DNA of 64,000 nucleotides from positions 806,001 to 870,000 of the forward strand of contig NZ_CP021648.1 in the NCBI RefSeq assembly GCF_002176815.1, read 5' to 3'. A model generated the notes under the pieces. It worked only from the letters and a program-made list of their open reading frames with translations, made no database searches and had not been told where the DNA came from. A program made the position numbers and the translations under genes. Of the stretch, positions 9,305-19,231 are shown piece after piece. Numbering within the stretch: the first letter of the stretch is position 1; every line of letters starts with the position of its first letter. This stretch comes from Acidovorax sp. T1 (GTDB lineage: Bacteria > Pseudomonadota > Gammaproteobacteria > Burkholderiales > Burkholderiaceae_C).

Positions 9305-10534
9305 ATGCCCGTCCATCTACTTGCCCCCGTTGCCGCCGATCTGCATCCGATTGCCGGCGTCCGTATTGGTGTTGCCGAAGCCGGTGTCCGCAAAGCCCAC
9401 CGCAAGGACCTGACTGTGTTCCTGCTGGACGAGGGCGCCAGCGTGGCGGGTGTTTTCACCCAAAACCGTTTTTGTGCGGCCCCGGTGCAGATCAGCCGCG
9501 AACACCTGGCCAGCGGCCAGCCCATTCGCGCCATGGTGATCAACACCGGCAACGCCAACGCCGGCACGGGCGCCGACGGTTTGGTGCGTGCTCGGGCCAC
9601 CTGCATTGCGCTGGCGCGCCAGCTCAACGTGGCGCCCGAGCAGATCCTGCCGTTCTCCACCGGCGTGATCATGGAGCCGCTGCCCCACGACCGCATCGAA
9701 GCTGGCCTGCCCGCCGCCATTGCCGATGCGCAGCCGGATCACTGGGCGCGTGCGGCCGAAGGCATCATGACCACCGACACCCTGCCCAAGGCCTTCTCGG
9801 CCCAGGTGCAGATCGGTGGTGCCACGGTGTCCATCACCGGCATCAGCAAGGGCGCGGGCATGATCCGCCCCAACATGGCCACCATGCTCGGCTTCATGGC
9901 CACCGATGCCTGCGTGCATCCCGCGGTGATGCAGCAGCTGGCGCGTGAGTTGGCCGATGGCTCGTTCAACCGCGTCACCATCGATGGCGACACCTCCACC
10001 AACGATTCGTTCGTGGTGGTCGCCACCAACAAGGCGGCGCACGCGCCCATCATGGCACTGGACAGCGCTGACGGCAAGGCCCTCAAGGCCGCCATGCTGG
10101 GCGTGGCGCAAAAGCTGGCCCAGGCCATCGTGCGCGATGGTGAAGGCGCCACCAAGTTCATCACTGTGCGGGTGGAGGGCGGCAAGACCGGCGAGGAATG
10201 CCGCCAGGTGGCCTATGCCATTGCCCACTCGCCGCTGGTCAAAACGGCGTTCTATGCCAGCGACCCGAACCTGGGCCGCATCCTGGCGGCGGTGGGCTAT
10301 GCGGGCATCGCGGACCTTGACCAGACCGGCATCGACCTCTATCTCGACGACGTGCATGTGGCCGTGCAAGGCGGGCGCAACCCCGCCTACCGCGAGGAAG
10401 ACGGCCAGCGCGTGATGAAGCAAAGCGAGATCACCGTGCGCGTGCTGCTGGGCCGGGGTGACGCCGTGGACACGGTGTGGACCTGCGATTTCAGCCACGA
10501 ATACGTGACCATCAATGCGGACTACCGCTCGTAA
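9305..10534 (+). CDS. argJ: Bifunctional glutamate N-acetyltransferase/ornithine acetyltransferase ArgJ
   Basis: ArgJ recycles the acetyl group from N-acetylornithine to glutamate in arginine synthesis and may also use acetyl-CoA. It is made as a precursor that cleaves itself before a Thr; here that site is the Ala-Thr pair in PNMATMLGF, with the nucleophile Thr193 (codon at 9881). The oxyanion segment STGVIM and the C-terminal [14 protein letters not shown] ending are canonical. The start at 9305 gives 409 residues and matches family length; 18 upstream codons in frame are not family-like. Its stop codon touches an R65 repeat. Confidence 0.96.
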   Translation: MPVHLLAPVAADLHPIAGVRIGVAEAGVRKAHRKDLTVFLLDEGASVAGVFTQNRFCAAPVQISREHLASGQPIRAMVINTGNANAGTGADGLVRARATCIALARQLNVAPEQILPFSTGVIMEPLPHDRIEAGLPAAIADAQPDHWARAAEGIMTTDTLPKAFSAQVQIGGATVSITGISKGAGMIRPNMATMLGFMATDACVHPAVMQQLARELADGSFNRVTIDGDTSTNDSFVVVATNKAAHAPIMALDSADGKALKAAMLGVAQKLAQAIVRDGEGATKFITVRVEGGKTGEECRQVAYAIAHSPLVKTAFYASDPNLGRILAAVGYAGIADLDQTGIDLYLDDVHVAVQGGRNPAYREEDGQRVMKQSEITVRVLLGRGDAVDTVWTCDFSHEYVTINADYRS

Positions 10535-10535
10535 A

Positions 10536-10607
10536 TTTGCTCCTCAAATAATAGCTGTTAGCGCTTTACCCATAAGCGCTACAGGCCAAAATGAACGAAA
10601 AATTTGA
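10536..10607 (+). repeat. R65 palindromic repeat, copy A
   Basis: The unit starts TTTGCTCCT one base after the argJ stop, continues with ATAGCT and the hairpin AGCGCTT (10560-10566) / AAGCGCT (10574-10580), and ends in AGGCCAAAATGAA. It fills the whole gap between argJ and the next gene, and its tail contains that gene's ATG (10591) with AGG five bases upstream. Confidence 0.85.
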
Positions 10608-11463
10608 ACACCTGATCGAGCGCGCCGAGCAGCTCATCGCGCGCATCGAATCCGTGCTGCCCCAGCCCCTGGGCGCGCCCGACTGGTCGGCTGCCATTGC
10701 CTGGCGCTACCGCAAGCGCAGCAGCGGGCACGGCACCCTAGAGCCCGTGCGCCATGTGGCGGCCATGCAGCTGGCGGACCTCAAGGAAATTGACGGGCAA
10801 AAAGAAAAGATCGAGCGCAACACCCAGCAGTTCGTGCAGGGCTTGCCCGCCAACAACGTGCTGCTGACCGGTGCGCGCGGCACGGGCAAGTCCTCGCTCA
10901 TCAAGGCCTGCCTGAACGCCCATGCGGCCCAGGGCCTGCGCCTGATCGAGGTGGACAAGGCCGACTTGACGGATCTGCCCGACATCGTGGATGTGGTGTC
11001 CGCCCGGCCCGAGAAATTCATCGTCTTCTGCGACGACCTGAGTTTTGAAGACGGCGAGCCGGGCTACAAGGCGCTCAAGTCCATCCTCGACGGCTCGGTG
11101 GCCGCGGCCACGCCCAATGTGCTGATCTATGCCACCAGCAACCGGCGCCACCTGCTGCCCGAGTACATGGCGGAAAACCGCACCTACACCCACACCGACG
11201 ATGGCGAGGTCCATCCCGGCGAGGCGGTGGAAGAGAAGATTTCGCTGTCGGAGCGTTTTGGCTTGTGGGTCAGTTTTTACCCCTTCAGCCAGGATGAGTA
11301 CCTGACCATCGTGGCCCAGTGGCTGTCGTCGCTCGGCGTGCCGGCATCCGCCATCGTGGCGGCACGCCCTGAGGCGTTGGTCTGGGCGCTGGAGCGCGGT
11401 TCGCGCAGCGGCCGCGTGGCCTACCAGTTCGCGCGCGACTATGCGGGGCGGCACAGTGGCTGA
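10591..11463 (+). CDS. DUF815-type P-loop ATPase
   Basis: A 290-residue ATPase of the DUF815 family, whose biochemical role is unknown. After an N-terminal helical region (1-80) come Walker [10 protein letters not shown] (about 90-98), the Walker B-like segment [10 protein letters not shown] (about 142-151) and a sensor-like [12 protein letters not shown] (about 177-188), all typical of this AAA-like group. The ATG and its AGG purine stretch lie inside an R65 repeat. The next gene, mutT, overlaps its 3' end, suggesting coexpression. No substrate can be inferred from the sequence. Confidence 0.85.
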   Translation: MNEKFEHLIERAEQLIARIESVLPQPLGAPDWSAAIAWRYRKRSSGHGTLEPVRHVAAMQLADLKEIDGQKEKIERNTQQFVQGLPANNVLLTGARGTGKSSLIKACLNAHAAQGLRLIEVDKADLTDLPDIVDVVSARPEKFIVFCDDLSFEDGEPGYKALKSILDGSVAAATPNVLIYATSNRRHLLPEYMAENRTYTHTDDGEVHPGEAVEEKISLSERFGLWVSFYPFSQDEYLTIVAQWLSSLGVPASAIVAARPEALVWALERGSRSGRVAYQFARDYAGRHSG

Positions 11464-11875
11464 GCGCAAGCACACCGAGGTGGCCGTGGGCATCTTGCTG
11501 CGCGCGGATGGCGCGATGCTCTTGTCCACGCGCCCGCCTGGCAAGCCCTATGCGGGCTACTGGGAGTTTCCGGGTGGCAAGCTGGAGGCGGGCGAAACGG
11601 TGGAGCAAGCCCTGCGCCGCGAACTGATCGAGGAGCTGGGGGTGACCATCGGGCCCGCCAGCGTCTGGAAGGTGACTGAGCACGACTACCCCCACGCCCT
11701 GGTGCGCCTGCACTGGTGCAAGGTTTCGGAGTGGACCGGAGCGTTCGAGATGCGCGAGGGCCAGACGATGGCCTGGCAGCAGATGCCTTTGAGCGTGGCG
11801 CCGGTGTTGCCCGGTGCTTACCCTGTGCTGCAATGGCTGGCCGAGGAACGTGGCCAGCAGTTTTCAGTGGAATAG
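11456..11875 (+). CDS. mutT: Nudix hydrolase, MutT-like (8-oxo-dGTP diphosphatase)
   Basis: MutT-type enzymes hydrolyse 8-oxo-dGTP to the monophosphate and keep oxidised guanine out of DNA. The Nudix box runs from [12 protein letters not shown] through [10 protein letters not shown], and a WEFPGG motif precedes it. The GTG at 11456 (giving [15 protein letters not shown]) fits the family N-terminus and has a GGGGCGG stretch upstream; an ATG at 11441 adds five residues. Either start overlaps the end of the ATPase gene. The TAG stop (11873-11875) is formed by the first bases of an R65 repeat. Substrate specificity is inferred from family only. Confidence 0.88.
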   Translation: MAERKHTEVAVGILLRADGAMLLSTRPPGKPYAGYWEFPGGKLEAGETVEQALRRELIEELGVTIGPASVWKVTEHDYPHALVRLHWCKVSEWTGAFEMREGQTMAWQQMPLSVAPVLPGAYPVLQWLAEERGQQFSVE

Positions 11876-11932
11876 CTACTGAATTAATAGCTGCCAGCGC
11901 TTATCCAATAAGCGCTTGCGTCGGATTTGATG
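11873..11932 (+). repeat. R65 palindromic repeat, copy B
   Basis: TAGCTACTG opens the unit and doubles as the mutT stop codon. The core is ATAGCTG followed by a perfect 9-bp stem AGCGCTTAT (11896-11904) / ATAAGCGCT (11908-11916) with a CCA loop, then a GATTTGATG tail. It occupies the gap between convergent mutT and yacG and could act as a two-way transcript end. Confidence 0.85.
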
Positions 11933-11965
11933 CATATCCCTGGGTTGCCCGCAACCGAACTGCCG

Positions 11966-12184
11966 TCAGTGCTGGTGGCGCGGGTCACCGTACTGTGCGT
12001 CGTCCGGTGGTGCCTCGGCGGGCATGCGAAAGTCCTCGCTGGCCCAGGCGCCCAGGTCTATCTGCTTGCAGCGCTCGCTGCAAAAGGGCCGATAGCGGTT
12101 CTGGGGGCTGTAGATGCTGTCGCCGCCGCACTGCGGGCAGGTGACAAGGCGGGTGGCTCCACCCGGTGGGGTTTCGGTTGCCAT
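11966..12184 (-). CDS. yacG: DNA gyrase inhibitor YacG (zinc finger)
   Basis: YacG is a small zinc protein that inhibits DNA gyrase in Escherichia coli by binding GyrB. The four cysteine ligands are in TCPQCGG and [12 protein letters not shown], and the tail is acidic and flexible. The start at 12184 (MATETPPGG) has a strong GGAGG seven bases upstream and gives 72 residues; the frame extends to 12256 but that part is not family-like. It is last in the pilB-pilC-pilD-coaE-zapD-yacG run, 13 bases after zapD. Confidence 0.93.
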   Translation of the reverse strand: MATETPPGGATRLVTCPQCGGDSIYSPQNRYRPFCSERCKQIDLGAWASEDFRMPAEAPPDDAQYGDPRHQH

Positions 12185-12197
12185 CTGCAGGCCTCCT

Positions 12198-12953
12198 TCA
12201 GGCGCAGAGCGTGAGCTCGAAAGCGGCATCTTCGGTGGACGACTGCAGGCGTCCATCGGGCTCCTGCCGCATCAGGCGCACCGACACGATCAGGCGGTTG
12301 CCGCTGATCTCCGGAATCAGCTCCAGCGCGGGATCGATGCGCAGGCGCAGCAACTGGAAGGTGCGGCCTTGCGGCAGGTTCTGCTGGAACTGGCCGCGCT
12401 CGGCCGCCACCTTTTGCGGCACGCCCGTGTCGCGCAGCAATTTGAGCAGCACGTAAATGGATTCCGCCAGGGGCGCGAGGGTGGATGCCCATTGCTCCAG
12501 CGCGTGCTGGCGCTCCGCCACGTCCTTGTGCTGCCACGCGTAATAGGCTGGCAGATCAAAGCCGCAAGTGCCGCCAGGAATGCCCACGCGGCTGCGGATG
12601 CTCATCAGCCAGTCGTTTTCGGTGAGTGCGTGGCCCGACTTGCCCGTCTGGTGGTTGAGCGATGTAAAGCAGTGGTCCAGCTGCGCCACCACGGCATCGA
12701 GTGCCGCCTCTGAAATGGAGGGATTGCCACGGTAGCTGTCGAGCTGGTGCTTGTGCTTCTCGATATCTTTGAGAACGTCGGATTTCAGGTCGGCACGCGC
12801 CGCCACGTCCATGATCTCAAAGATGGTGACGAGGGCAAAGTGATGGTCCAGCGGATGCTGGCGAGGAATCAGCTCTCCCAGCCGGCGAAACAACTGCTCC
12901 AGCCGCAGATAGGTTCTGATGCGCTCGTTAAAGGGGTATTCGTAAAGGATCAC
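12198..12953 (-). CDS. zapD: Cell division protein ZapD
   Basis: ZapD binds the C-terminal tail of FtsZ and cross-links filaments in the Z-ring. The 251-residue protein starts [21 protein letters not shown], the family signature, has a helical N-terminal half and a beta-rich C-terminal half (from about 170). Length and position between coaE and yacG are the usual ones in beta- and gammaproteobacteria. It starts 83 bases after coaE. Confidence 0.95.
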   Translation of the reverse strand: MILYEYPFNERIRTYLRLEQLFRRLGELIPRQHPLDHHFALVTIFEIMDVAARADLKSDVLKDIEKHKHQLDSYRGNPSISEAALDAVVAQLDHCFTSLNHQTGKSGHALTENDWLMSIRSRVGIPGGTCGFDLPAYYAWQHKDVAERQHALEQWASTLAPLAESIYVLLKLLRDTGVPQKVAAERGQFQQNLPQGRTFQLLRLRIDPALELIPEISGNRLIVSVRLMRQEPDGRLQSSTEDAAFELTLCA

Positions 12954-13036
12954 GCTGGCGGATTCCTGGAGGCTCAGTGGATGTTCTGACGCCGGTGGCG
13001 CACGGCATGGAAGTGGTTGCCAAGAACTCTATAGCA

Positions 13037-13651
13037 TCATAGCCCGAACAGGCGGGCCAGTTGCAATGAATGGCTGCGCAGGGTGTCTAGCGCAATGCCA
13101 TCGTTCAGAACCACGGCGTCTGCGGCGGCGCGCCGGGCTGGACGGTTTGCCTGTGTGTCCAGGATGGCTTGCACCGCAGCGCGCTGCAGTCCGTTGCGCG
13201 CCATGACGCGGTGGATCTGCGTTTCGGCGCTGCAATCCACCACCACCACGGCATCGAGCTTGCGTGCCCAGCGGCCCGATTCCACCAGCAAGGGAATATC
13301 GAAGACGATGACGCGATGCCCTGCGGACCATGCATCCTGTGCTTGCTGGTCGCCCAGCCGTGTGACCCAGGGGTGCACGATGGCTTCCAGCTGGGCGCGT
13401 GCCTGGGGGGCGGAAAAGGCCAGGGCGCGCATGCGCGCGCGGTCCATGGCGCCGGTGGCATCGATGGCGTCCGGTCCGAAGGCAGCCCGGATATCCGCAA
13501 TGGCGGCGCCTGCGGCTGCAGTGACGCCACGGGCAATCGCGTCCGCATCGATCAGCGCTGCGCCGCAGGACTGGAGCATCTGCCCCAGCGTGCTTTTACC
13601 GCTGCCAATGCCCCCGGTCAGCCCCACATGCGTTGGCCGTTGCATGATCAC
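13037..13651 (-). CDS. coaE: Dephospho-CoA kinase
   Basis: CoaE phosphorylates the ribose 3'-hydroxyl of dephospho-CoA, the last step of coenzyme A synthesis. The P-loop GGIGSGKSTL is at about 11-20; the LIDADAIAR acceptor motif (about 34-42) and a DIPLL-containing core (about 117-121) follow. Length is 204. The ATG overlaps the pilD stop by four bases, so the two are translationally linked. Confidence 0.96.
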   Translation of the reverse strand: MIMQRPTHVGLTGGIGSGKSTLGQMLQSCGAALIDADAIARGVTAAAGAAIADIRAAFGPDAIDATGAMDRARMRALAFSAPQARAQLEAIVHPWVTRLGDQQAQDAWSAGHRVIVFDIPLLVESGRWARKLDAVVVVDCSAETQIHRVMARNGLQRAAVQAILDTQANRPARRAAADAVVLNDGIALDTLRSHSLQLARLFGL

Positions 13652-14520
13652 AGGCCGAACAGATTCAGCACCGTTTGCAAAATGGCATGGGGCCCGAACA
13701 CCATGGCCGTCAGGCCGGCGCCCACCAGGAAGGGGCCGAAAGGCACATAGCCGCCTTCACGCAGGTTGTTGAAGACTTTGAGGCCAATCCCCACCAGTGC
13801 ACCGATCACGGAAGACATCAAAATGATGGGGACCAGCGCCTGCCAGCCAAACCAGGCGCCCAGCGCGGCAAACAGCTTGAAGTCGCCATATCCCATGCCC
13901 TCCTTGCCCGTGGCAAGCTTGAAGGCCCAGTACACCAGCCACAGCGAGAGATAACCCGCTGCGGCGCCTGTCACGGAAGCCAGCAGCGGAACATCGATCC
14001 AGCGCCCGGCCGATGCCAGCAACCCCGCCCAGAGCAAGGGCAGCGTGATGTCGTCGGGCAGCAAGGTGGTGTCCCAATCGATGAACGCCAGGGCCACCAG
14101 GGCGGCCGAGAAACCGCACCAGGCCAGGCCCGTGGGCGTCAAGCCCCATTGGTAGACGCAAAATGCAAAAAGCGCCGCGGTCAGAATTTCTACCAGGGGG
14201 TAGCGCGCGCTGATGCGCACATGGCACGCCGAGCAACGCCCGCGCAGAAACAGATAGCTCAGCACCGGTATGTTTTCATACCACTGCACCGCATGCCCAC
14301 ACGAGGGGCAGCGTGAACGCGGTGTCCACAGATTGAAAGTGGCTTCGCTGCTTGCCGCGGGCGGAGCATGGGCGCCGCCAGCCGCGAATGCCGCATGCTC
14401 CTGCGCCCATTGGTGCTCCATCATTTGGGGCAAGCGGTGAATCACAACATTGAGAAAGCTGCCCAGCAGCAAACCCACCAGGCCCGCGATGGCGGGTTCT
14501 GCCCAGATATCTACGCCCAT
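13648..14520 (-). CDS. pilD: Type IV prepilin peptidase/N-methyltransferase PilD
   Basis: PilD cleaves the leader peptide of type IV prepilins and pseudopilins in the inner membrane and methylates the new N-terminus. The N-terminal domain carries the paired-cysteine motif CPSCGHAVQWYENIPVLSYL with a second CSAC. The aspartyl protease residues are in FIDWDTTLLPDD and in the GMGYGDFKL motif (G-x-G-D). About eight hydrophobic helices follow. Length 290 is normal. It abuts pilC directly (pilC stop and pilD start share 14520). Confidence 0.96.
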   Translation of the reverse strand: MGVDIWAEPAIAGLVGLLLGSFLNVVIHRLPQMMEHQWAQEHAAFAAGGAHAPPAASSEATFNLWTPRSRCPSCGHAVQWYENIPVLSYLFLRGRCSACHVRISARYPLVEILTAALFAFCVYQWGLTPTGLAWCGFSAALVALAFIDWDTTLLPDDITLPLLWAGLLASAGRWIDVPLLASVTGAAAGYLSLWLVYWAFKLATGKEGMGYGDFKLFAALGAWFGWQALVPIILMSSVIGALVGIGLKVFNNLREGGYVPFGPFLVGAGLTAMVFGPHAILQTVLNLFGL

Positions 14521-15740
14521 CAGACGACCTGACCGAGCTTGAAAATCGGCAGGTACATCGACACCACGATGCCACCAATCAGGGTGCCCAAAAACACGAT
14601 GATGATGGGTTCCATCAGGCTGGAGAGCCCGGCCACCATGTCGTCCACTTCCGCTTCATAGAAGTCGGCCGCCTTGCCCAGCATGTGGTCGATGGAACCT
14701 GACTCCTCCCCAATGGCGCACATCTGCAGCACCATGGAAGGGAAGATATTGGCATTGCCCATTGCCGCAGTCAGGCTGGTTCCCGTAGAAACCTCTTGCT
14801 GAATCTTGTCGGTCGCCATGGAATAGACCGAATTCCCTGAGGCGCCCCCTACGGAGTCCAGTGCCTCCACCAAGGGCACGCCTGCAGCAAACATTGTCGA
14901 AAGCGTCCGGGTCCAGCGGGCGACGCAGGATTTTTCCACCAGCGCGCCAAAAATGGGCATGCGCAGCATCAGGCGGTCCATGAACATCTGGACTTTTTCA
15001 CTGCGGCGCCACGCCTGCATGAAGAAGTAAAACCCGCCACCCAGCACGCCGAAAATCAACCACCACCACTTCACGAATATTTCGCTGATGGCCATGACGA
15101 AAAGGGTGGGGGCGGGCAAATCTGCACCAAACGAGGTGAAGACTTCCTTGAAGGCCGGAATCACAAAAATCATGATCACGGTGACCACCACAAACGCCAC
15201 GATCACCACCGAAATCGGGTACATGAGTGCCGACTTGATCTTGGACTTGATGGCCTCGGTCTTTTCCATGTAAAGCGCCAGGCGATCGAGAAGCGCTTCC
15301 AGAATACCTGCAGCCTCCCCTGCCTCGACCAGGTTGCAATACAAGCTGTCGAAATACATGGGGTATTTGCGAAATGCGCCATTCAATGAGGTGCCGGTTT
15401 CAACATCCGAGCGCACATCGTTCAGCAATTTGGTCACGCTGGCATTGGTGTTGCCGCGTCCCACAATATCGAACGCCTGTAGCAATGGCACCCCAGCCTT
15501 CATCATGGTAGCCAGTTGGCGGGTGAACAAGGCAATATCTTTGGGTTTGATCTTCTTGCCAGAGCGCATGCGGCGCTTCTTGATCTTGGTGGGGAAAACC
15601 CCTTGGCGCCGCAACATGGCCTGTACCTGATTGTCCCCTCCGGCACGAGTTTCCCCCCTGACAATCTTTCCGTTGCGGTCTTTGCCTTCCCACTCAAAGA
15701 CGAAGTCCTTGATGTCGCGTTTGGATGCTGCGGTTGCCAT
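14520..15740 (-). CDS. pilC: Type IV pilus inner-membrane platform protein PilC
   Basis: PilC (GspF family) forms the inner-membrane platform that couples the PilB/PilT ATPases to pilin polymerisation. The 406-residue sequence has two repeated GspF domains (about 70-195 and 275-395) and three main membrane helices, including the C-terminal IIIVFLGTLIGGIVVSMYLPIF. The ALFTRQLATMMKAGVPLLQAF motif is characteristic. It lies 20 bases after pilB. Confidence 0.96.
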   Translation of the reverse strand: MATAASKRDIKDFVFEWEGKDRNGKIVRGETRAGGDNQVQAMLRRQGVFPTKIKKRRMRSGKKIKPKDIALFTRQLATMMKAGVPLLQAFDIVGRGNTNASVTKLLNDVRSDVETGTSLNGAFRKYPMYFDSLYCNLVEAGEAAGILEALLDRLALYMEKTEAIKSKIKSALMYPISVVIVAFVVVTVIMIFVIPAFKEVFTSFGADLPAPTLFVMAISEIFVKWWWLIFGVLGGGFYFFMQAWRRSEKVQMFMDRLMLRMPIFGALVEKSCVARWTRTLSTMFAAGVPLVEALDSVGGASGNSVYSMATDKIQQEVSTGTSLTAAMGNANIFPSMVLQMCAIGEESGSIDHMLGKAADFYEAEVDDMVAGLSSLMEPIIIVFLGTLIGGIVVSMYLPIFKLGQVV

Positions 15741-15760
15741 AAAGCGCCCTCGGTTTTGAG

Positions 15761-17497
15761 TTATTCGTTGGTCACTGCCAGCACTTCTTCCAATGAAGTG
15801 AGGCCCAATTTCGCTTTATGCAGACCCGCGTCACGCAAAGAACGTACGCCTTCCCGTTTGGCTTGTTCCGCAATTTCCAGCGCGCTGCCGTCGCGCAGGA
15901 TGATGCGCTGAATCTCTTCGGTAATTGGCATGACCTGATAAATCCCCAGACGGCCCTTGTATCCGTTGTTGCAGGCAGAGCAGCCAACAGGGCGGTAGGT
16001 TACCCAAGAGCCATCGATCTCATGCTCAGGAAAACCTGCATCCACCAGTGTTTCATGGGGAATATCAGCAGGTGTCTTGCAAACAGGGCAAAGCCGACGG
16101 GCCAGTCTCTGGGCCGTGATCAATATAACGCTGGACGCAATATTGAAGGGCGCAATTCCCATATTGCGCATGCGAGTTAATGTGGTGGGCGCGTCATTGG
16201 TATGCAAGGTTGAAAGAACAAGGTGTCCCGTCTGCGCCGCTTTGATAGAAATATCGGCGGTCTCCAGATCGCGAATTTCACCCACCATGATGATGTCCGG
16301 ATCCTGACGAAGAAAAGACTTGAGAGCCACCGCAAAGGTGAGCCCGGCCTTTTCGTTGACGTTGACTTGGTTCACTCCTGGGAGATTGATTTCAGATGGA
16401 TCTTCGGCCGTGGCGATATTGACACCAGGTTTGTTGAGCAAGTTCAAACAGGTATAGAGCGAAACCGTCTTGCCCGACCCGGTGGGGCCGGTGACCAAAA
16501 CCATTCCGTAAGGACGACCGATCGCTGCCAGTAGGCGCTCTTTCTCCACGGCCTCATAACCTAGCGCATCAATGCCGAGTTTCGCGCTGCTGGGATCCAA
16601 AATACGAATCACGATTTTTTCGCCAAACAGCGTGGGCAAGGTGCTCACACGAAAGTCGATGACCCGGTCGGGACCCACTTTCAATTTCATGCGCCCATCC
16701 TGGGGCACCCGTTTCTCGGAAATATCGAGGCGCGAAATAACCTTGATGCGGGAGGCTAATTTGTCCTTGATGGCAATAGGGGGGGATGCAATTTCGCGCA
16801 ATTCTCCATCAATACGAAACCGCACCCGATACTGGTGCTCATAAGGTTCGAAATGCAGATCAGAGGCCCGCATATTGAAAGCATCGAGCAGCATCTTGTG
16901 CACAAACTTGACGACTGGAGCGTCTTCAACGTCGCTTCCAGCATCCGTACTCTCCGTGGCTTCTTCAACAGTGACATCATCGAATTCAAAATCACCCCCG
17001 CCACTGATCAGCGTATCCATGGATTCGCTGGTGGATTTTGTGCTGTTTTCTACCAGACGACTTAACTTATCGTATTCTGCAATAATCCAGTCCACCCCCA
17101 TTTGGGTGGTGAATTTGATTTTCTCGGCGGCTTCCTGATCTGTTGGATCTGCCGTGGCCACTATGAGCCGATTGTTTCTTTTGCTGAGAACAACCACCCG
17201 GTAAGCGTTGCAAATTTTGGCGTCGAGCAGGTCTTTGGGAAGACGCAGTGGATCTATGGCGTCCAGGTCCAGCAATGGTGCGCCAAAAACAGCCGAAACG
17301 GTGTGCGCCAAATCCGAGGCGGAAACGATGCCTGAGCCGGTTAACTCAGCGATAAAGCTGGTGCGACTTGTTTGTGACTTTTTGTAAATTTCCTCGGCTG
17401 ATTTTTGTGTCAGCTTTCCCGCCGATATCAGCGCGCGGCCCAATCCTGGGAGGGCTACTGAGGAGGCTTCTTTCTGGACAGTATCAACAGCGGCCAT
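15761..17497 (-). CDS. pilB: Type IV pilus assembly ATPase PilB
   Basis: PilB is the hexameric ATPase that powers pilus extension. The N-terminal MshEN-like domain covers about 1-150. The ATPase core has Walker A GPTGSGKTVSLYT, an Asp box, the DIIMVGEIRD Walker B and His box with STLHTND. A tetracysteine zinc site (CPVCK and CSACNNGYKGRLGIYQ) is near the C-terminus. The start at 17497 (MAAVDTVQKEASS) matches family N-termini and gives 578 residues; 25 further upstream codons in frame look non-coding. No pilin gene is adjacent. Base composition is slightly less GC-rich than in neighbours. Confidence 0.95.
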   Translation of the reverse strand: MAAVDTVQKEASSVALPGLGRALISAGKLTQKSAEEIYKKSQTSRTSFIAELTGSGIVSASDLAHTVSAVFGAPLLDLDAIDPLRLPKDLLDAKICNAYRVVVLSKRNNRLIVATADPTDQEAAEKIKFTTQMGVDWIIAEYDKLSRLVENSTKSTSESMDTLISGGGDFEFDDVTVEEATESTDAGSDVEDAPVVKFVHKMLLDAFNMRASDLHFEPYEHQYRVRFRIDGELREIASPPIAIKDKLASRIKVISRLDISEKRVPQDGRMKLKVGPDRVIDFRVSTLPTLFGEKIVIRILDPSSAKLGIDALGYEAVEKERLLAAIGRPYGMVLVTGPTGSGKTVSLYTCLNLLNKPGVNIATAEDPSEINLPGVNQVNVNEKAGLTFAVALKSFLRQDPDIIMVGEIRDLETADISIKAAQTGHLVLSTLHTNDAPTTLTRMRNMGIAPFNIASSVILITAQRLARRLCPVCKTPADIPHETLVDAGFPEHEIDGSWVTYRPVGCSACNNGYKGRLGIYQVMPITEEIQRIILRDGSALEIAEQAKREGVRSLRDAGLHKAKLGLTSLEEVLAVTNE

Positions 17498-17621
17498 GTA
17501 ACCCGGGCAATTAGTGGTGGAAGAAACCATCCTATCATCGCCGAACACTCGCGCCCTGTACAGCGCTGCCATATGGCTGTATTGCCACAGTGTGTGGAAC
17601 GTGTTTGATGTGTGCTGAGAA

Positions 17622-17698
17622 TGGTCGGGGTGAGAGGATTCGAACCTCCGGCCTCTACGTCCCGAACGTAGCGCTCTACCAGGCTAAGCTACACCCCG
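17622..17698 (-). tRNA. tRNA-Pro (anticodon CGG)
   Basis: The minus strand reads CGGGGTGTAGC...CACCCCG-A-CCA, a full cloverleaf with encoded CCA and the C1 characteristic of bacterial tRNA-Pro. The anticodon loop TTCGGGA carries CGG, which reads CCG, a frequent proline codon at this GC content. It lies between ispB and pilB. Confidence 0.98.
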
Positions 17699-17744
17699 TG
17701 CATTGATACCGCTGATTACAATTTCTGGTCGATGCAGCAGAAAT

Positions 17745-18731
17745 TCAGGCGCGGCGCTCAAGCAATTGAGCTGCTAATTGTAGCAAGCTCGTTGCGTAGT
17801 TGCCCGCTGGCAACTGCTCCGCGGCAGCCATTGCGCGGCGGGCTTCCGCGAAGGCGGCTGTGCGCGCTGCTTCCAGCGCTCCGGTGGTTCGGACAATGGC
17901 TACCACATCGTCCAGGCGATCTGTGGAGCCTTCTTCAATGGCGTGCCGCACAATGGAAGCTTGCTCGGAAGAGCCTCGTTGCATGGCCACGATGAGTGGC
18001 AGCGTGGATTTTCCTTCGCGCAGGTCGTCGCCCAGGTTTTTCCCCATTTCCGCCGTGTCCCCGTCATAGTCGAGTACATCGTCAATGATTTGGAACGCTG
18101 TGCCCAATGCTTGCCCATACGTTGCGCAGGCCTCTTCGATGGCTGGGGGCGCTGCCGCAAGAATGGCGCCTAACCGTGCGCTGGCTTCAAAGAGTTTGGC
18201 GGTCTTGGAGCGGATGACTTGCAAGTACCCTGATTCATCCAGGGAGGCATCGTGCATGTTCATCAGTTGCAGTACTTCGCCTTCTGCGATGACGTTGGTG
18301 GCCTCGGACAGCACATCCATGACGCGCAGGTTTCCAGTCTCCGTCATCATCTGAAATGAGCGCGAGTGCAGAAAATCGCCCACCAGTACGCTAGCGGGAT
18401 TGCCGAAGGTCTGATTGGCGGTGGCGCGTCCCCTGCGCAGGGTGGAGGCATCCACGACGTCGTCGTGCAGCAAGGTGGCTGTGTGGATCAACTCGACGAC
18501 TGCAGCCAGGCTGAACCGGTGCTGCCCCCGATAACCCAGGGCACCACATATCAGCAGCAGCAGGGCCGGGCGCAGCCGCTTGCCACCGGCTGCAATGATG
18601 TACTGGGAGATTTGCGCCACCAGGGGCACGCTGGACGTTAGACGCTGGGCAATGACGCGGTCCACTTCGCGCATGTCGTCGGTGATGATCGTCAATGGCG
18701 ACGTGGCGGCGGGGATGATGGGGGAGGTCAA
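17745..18731 (-). CDS. ispB: Octaprenyl diphosphate synthase
   Basis: This trans-prenyltransferase extends farnesyl diphosphate with isopentenyl units to make the ubiquinone side chain. Both Asp-rich motifs are present: LLHDDVVDAST (first) and QIIDDVLDYDGD (second), with the conserved GGKRLRP near residue 50. Length 328 fits. It is divergent from rplU across a 173-base gap, the common bacterial arrangement. Chain length (C40) is inferred from the family; the sequence alone does not fix it. Confidence 0.94.
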   Translation of the reverse strand: MTSPIIPAATSPLTIITDDMREVDRVIAQRLTSSVPLVAQISQYIIAAGGKRLRPALLLLICGALGYRGQHRFSLAAVVELIHTATLLHDDVVDASTLRRGRATANQTFGNPASVLVGDFLHSRSFQMMTETGNLRVMDVLSEATNVIAEGEVLQLMNMHDASLDESGYLQVIRSKTAKLFEASARLGAILAAAPPAIEEACATYGQALGTAFQIIDDVLDYDGDTAEMGKNLGDDLREGKSTLPLIVAMQRGSSEQASIVRHAIEEGSTDRLDDVVAIVRTTGALEAARTAAFAEARRAMAAAEQLPAGNYATSLLQLAAQLLERRA

Positions 18732-18826
18732 GATAGGGTGGCACGCAGAAAGTGCTGCGAATTATAGGAAGGCCTGCGCACAGGATGACCATTGCCGATG
18801 TGATTGCGGCACAGTGCGCGCAGTGG

Positions 18827-18855
18827 TTGGCTAATTTTTCGTCCGGTGGTATAAT
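18827..18855 (+). promoter_or_regulatory. Promoter of rplU-rpmA
   Basis: TTGGCT (18827-18832) and a perfect TATAAT (18850-18855) are separated by 17 bases, leaving a 5' leader of about 42 bases before rplU. This is the best sigma-70 match seen in the window, as expected for ribosomal protein genes. Confidence 0.8.
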
Positions 18856-18904
18856 TTTTGGCTCTGCGGAAATCCGTCTGCAGAACTCATATCAAGAGGT
18901 CAAC

Positions 18905-19216
18905 ATGTACGCGGTCATAAAAACCGGCGGCAAGCAGTATCGCGTTGCTTCCGGCGAAAAAATTAAAGTAGAACAGATTGCTGCGGACGTAGGCCAGGAA
19001 ATTGTGATCGACCAGGTTCTGGCTGTCGGCAACGGCGCTGAACTGAAGGTGGGTACTCCCCTGGTGTCCGGCGCAACCGTGAAAGCCACCGTCGTGGCGC
19101 ACGGCAAGCACGACAAAGTGCACATCTTCAAGATGCGCCGTCGCAAGCACTATCAGAAACGTCAAGGTCACCGTCAGCAGTTCACCGAACTGCAAATCGG
19201 CGTGATCGCTGCTTAA
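18905..19216 (+). CDS. rplU: 50S ribosomal protein L21
   Basis: L21 binds 23S rRNA together with L20 in the large subunit. The product is 103 residues, starting [14 protein letters not shown] and containing [16 protein letters not shown], the basic rRNA-binding loop. AAGAGG precedes the ATG by seven bases. It is followed by rpmA after 15 bases. Confidence 0.98.
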   Translation: MYAVIKTGGKQYRVASGEKIKVEQIAADVGQEIVIDQVLAVGNGAELKVGTPLVSGATVKATVVAHGKHDKVHIFKMRRRKHYQKRQGHRQQFTELQIGVIAA

Positions 19217-19231
19217 AAAGGAGCTGATGTC

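Noticed and set aside
15761..17497. Possible horizontal origin of pilB because of somewhat lower GC.
   Set aside because: The whole pilB-pilC-pilD-coaE-zapD-yacG order is the usual one for the group, no mobile element borders it, and the shift is modest.
18856..18904. Possible L21 leader RNA structure upstream of rplU.
   Set aside because: The leader is about 42 bases; only a small hairpin (CTGCGGAAATCCGTCTGCAG) can be drawn and it does not match a regulatory leader I can name.
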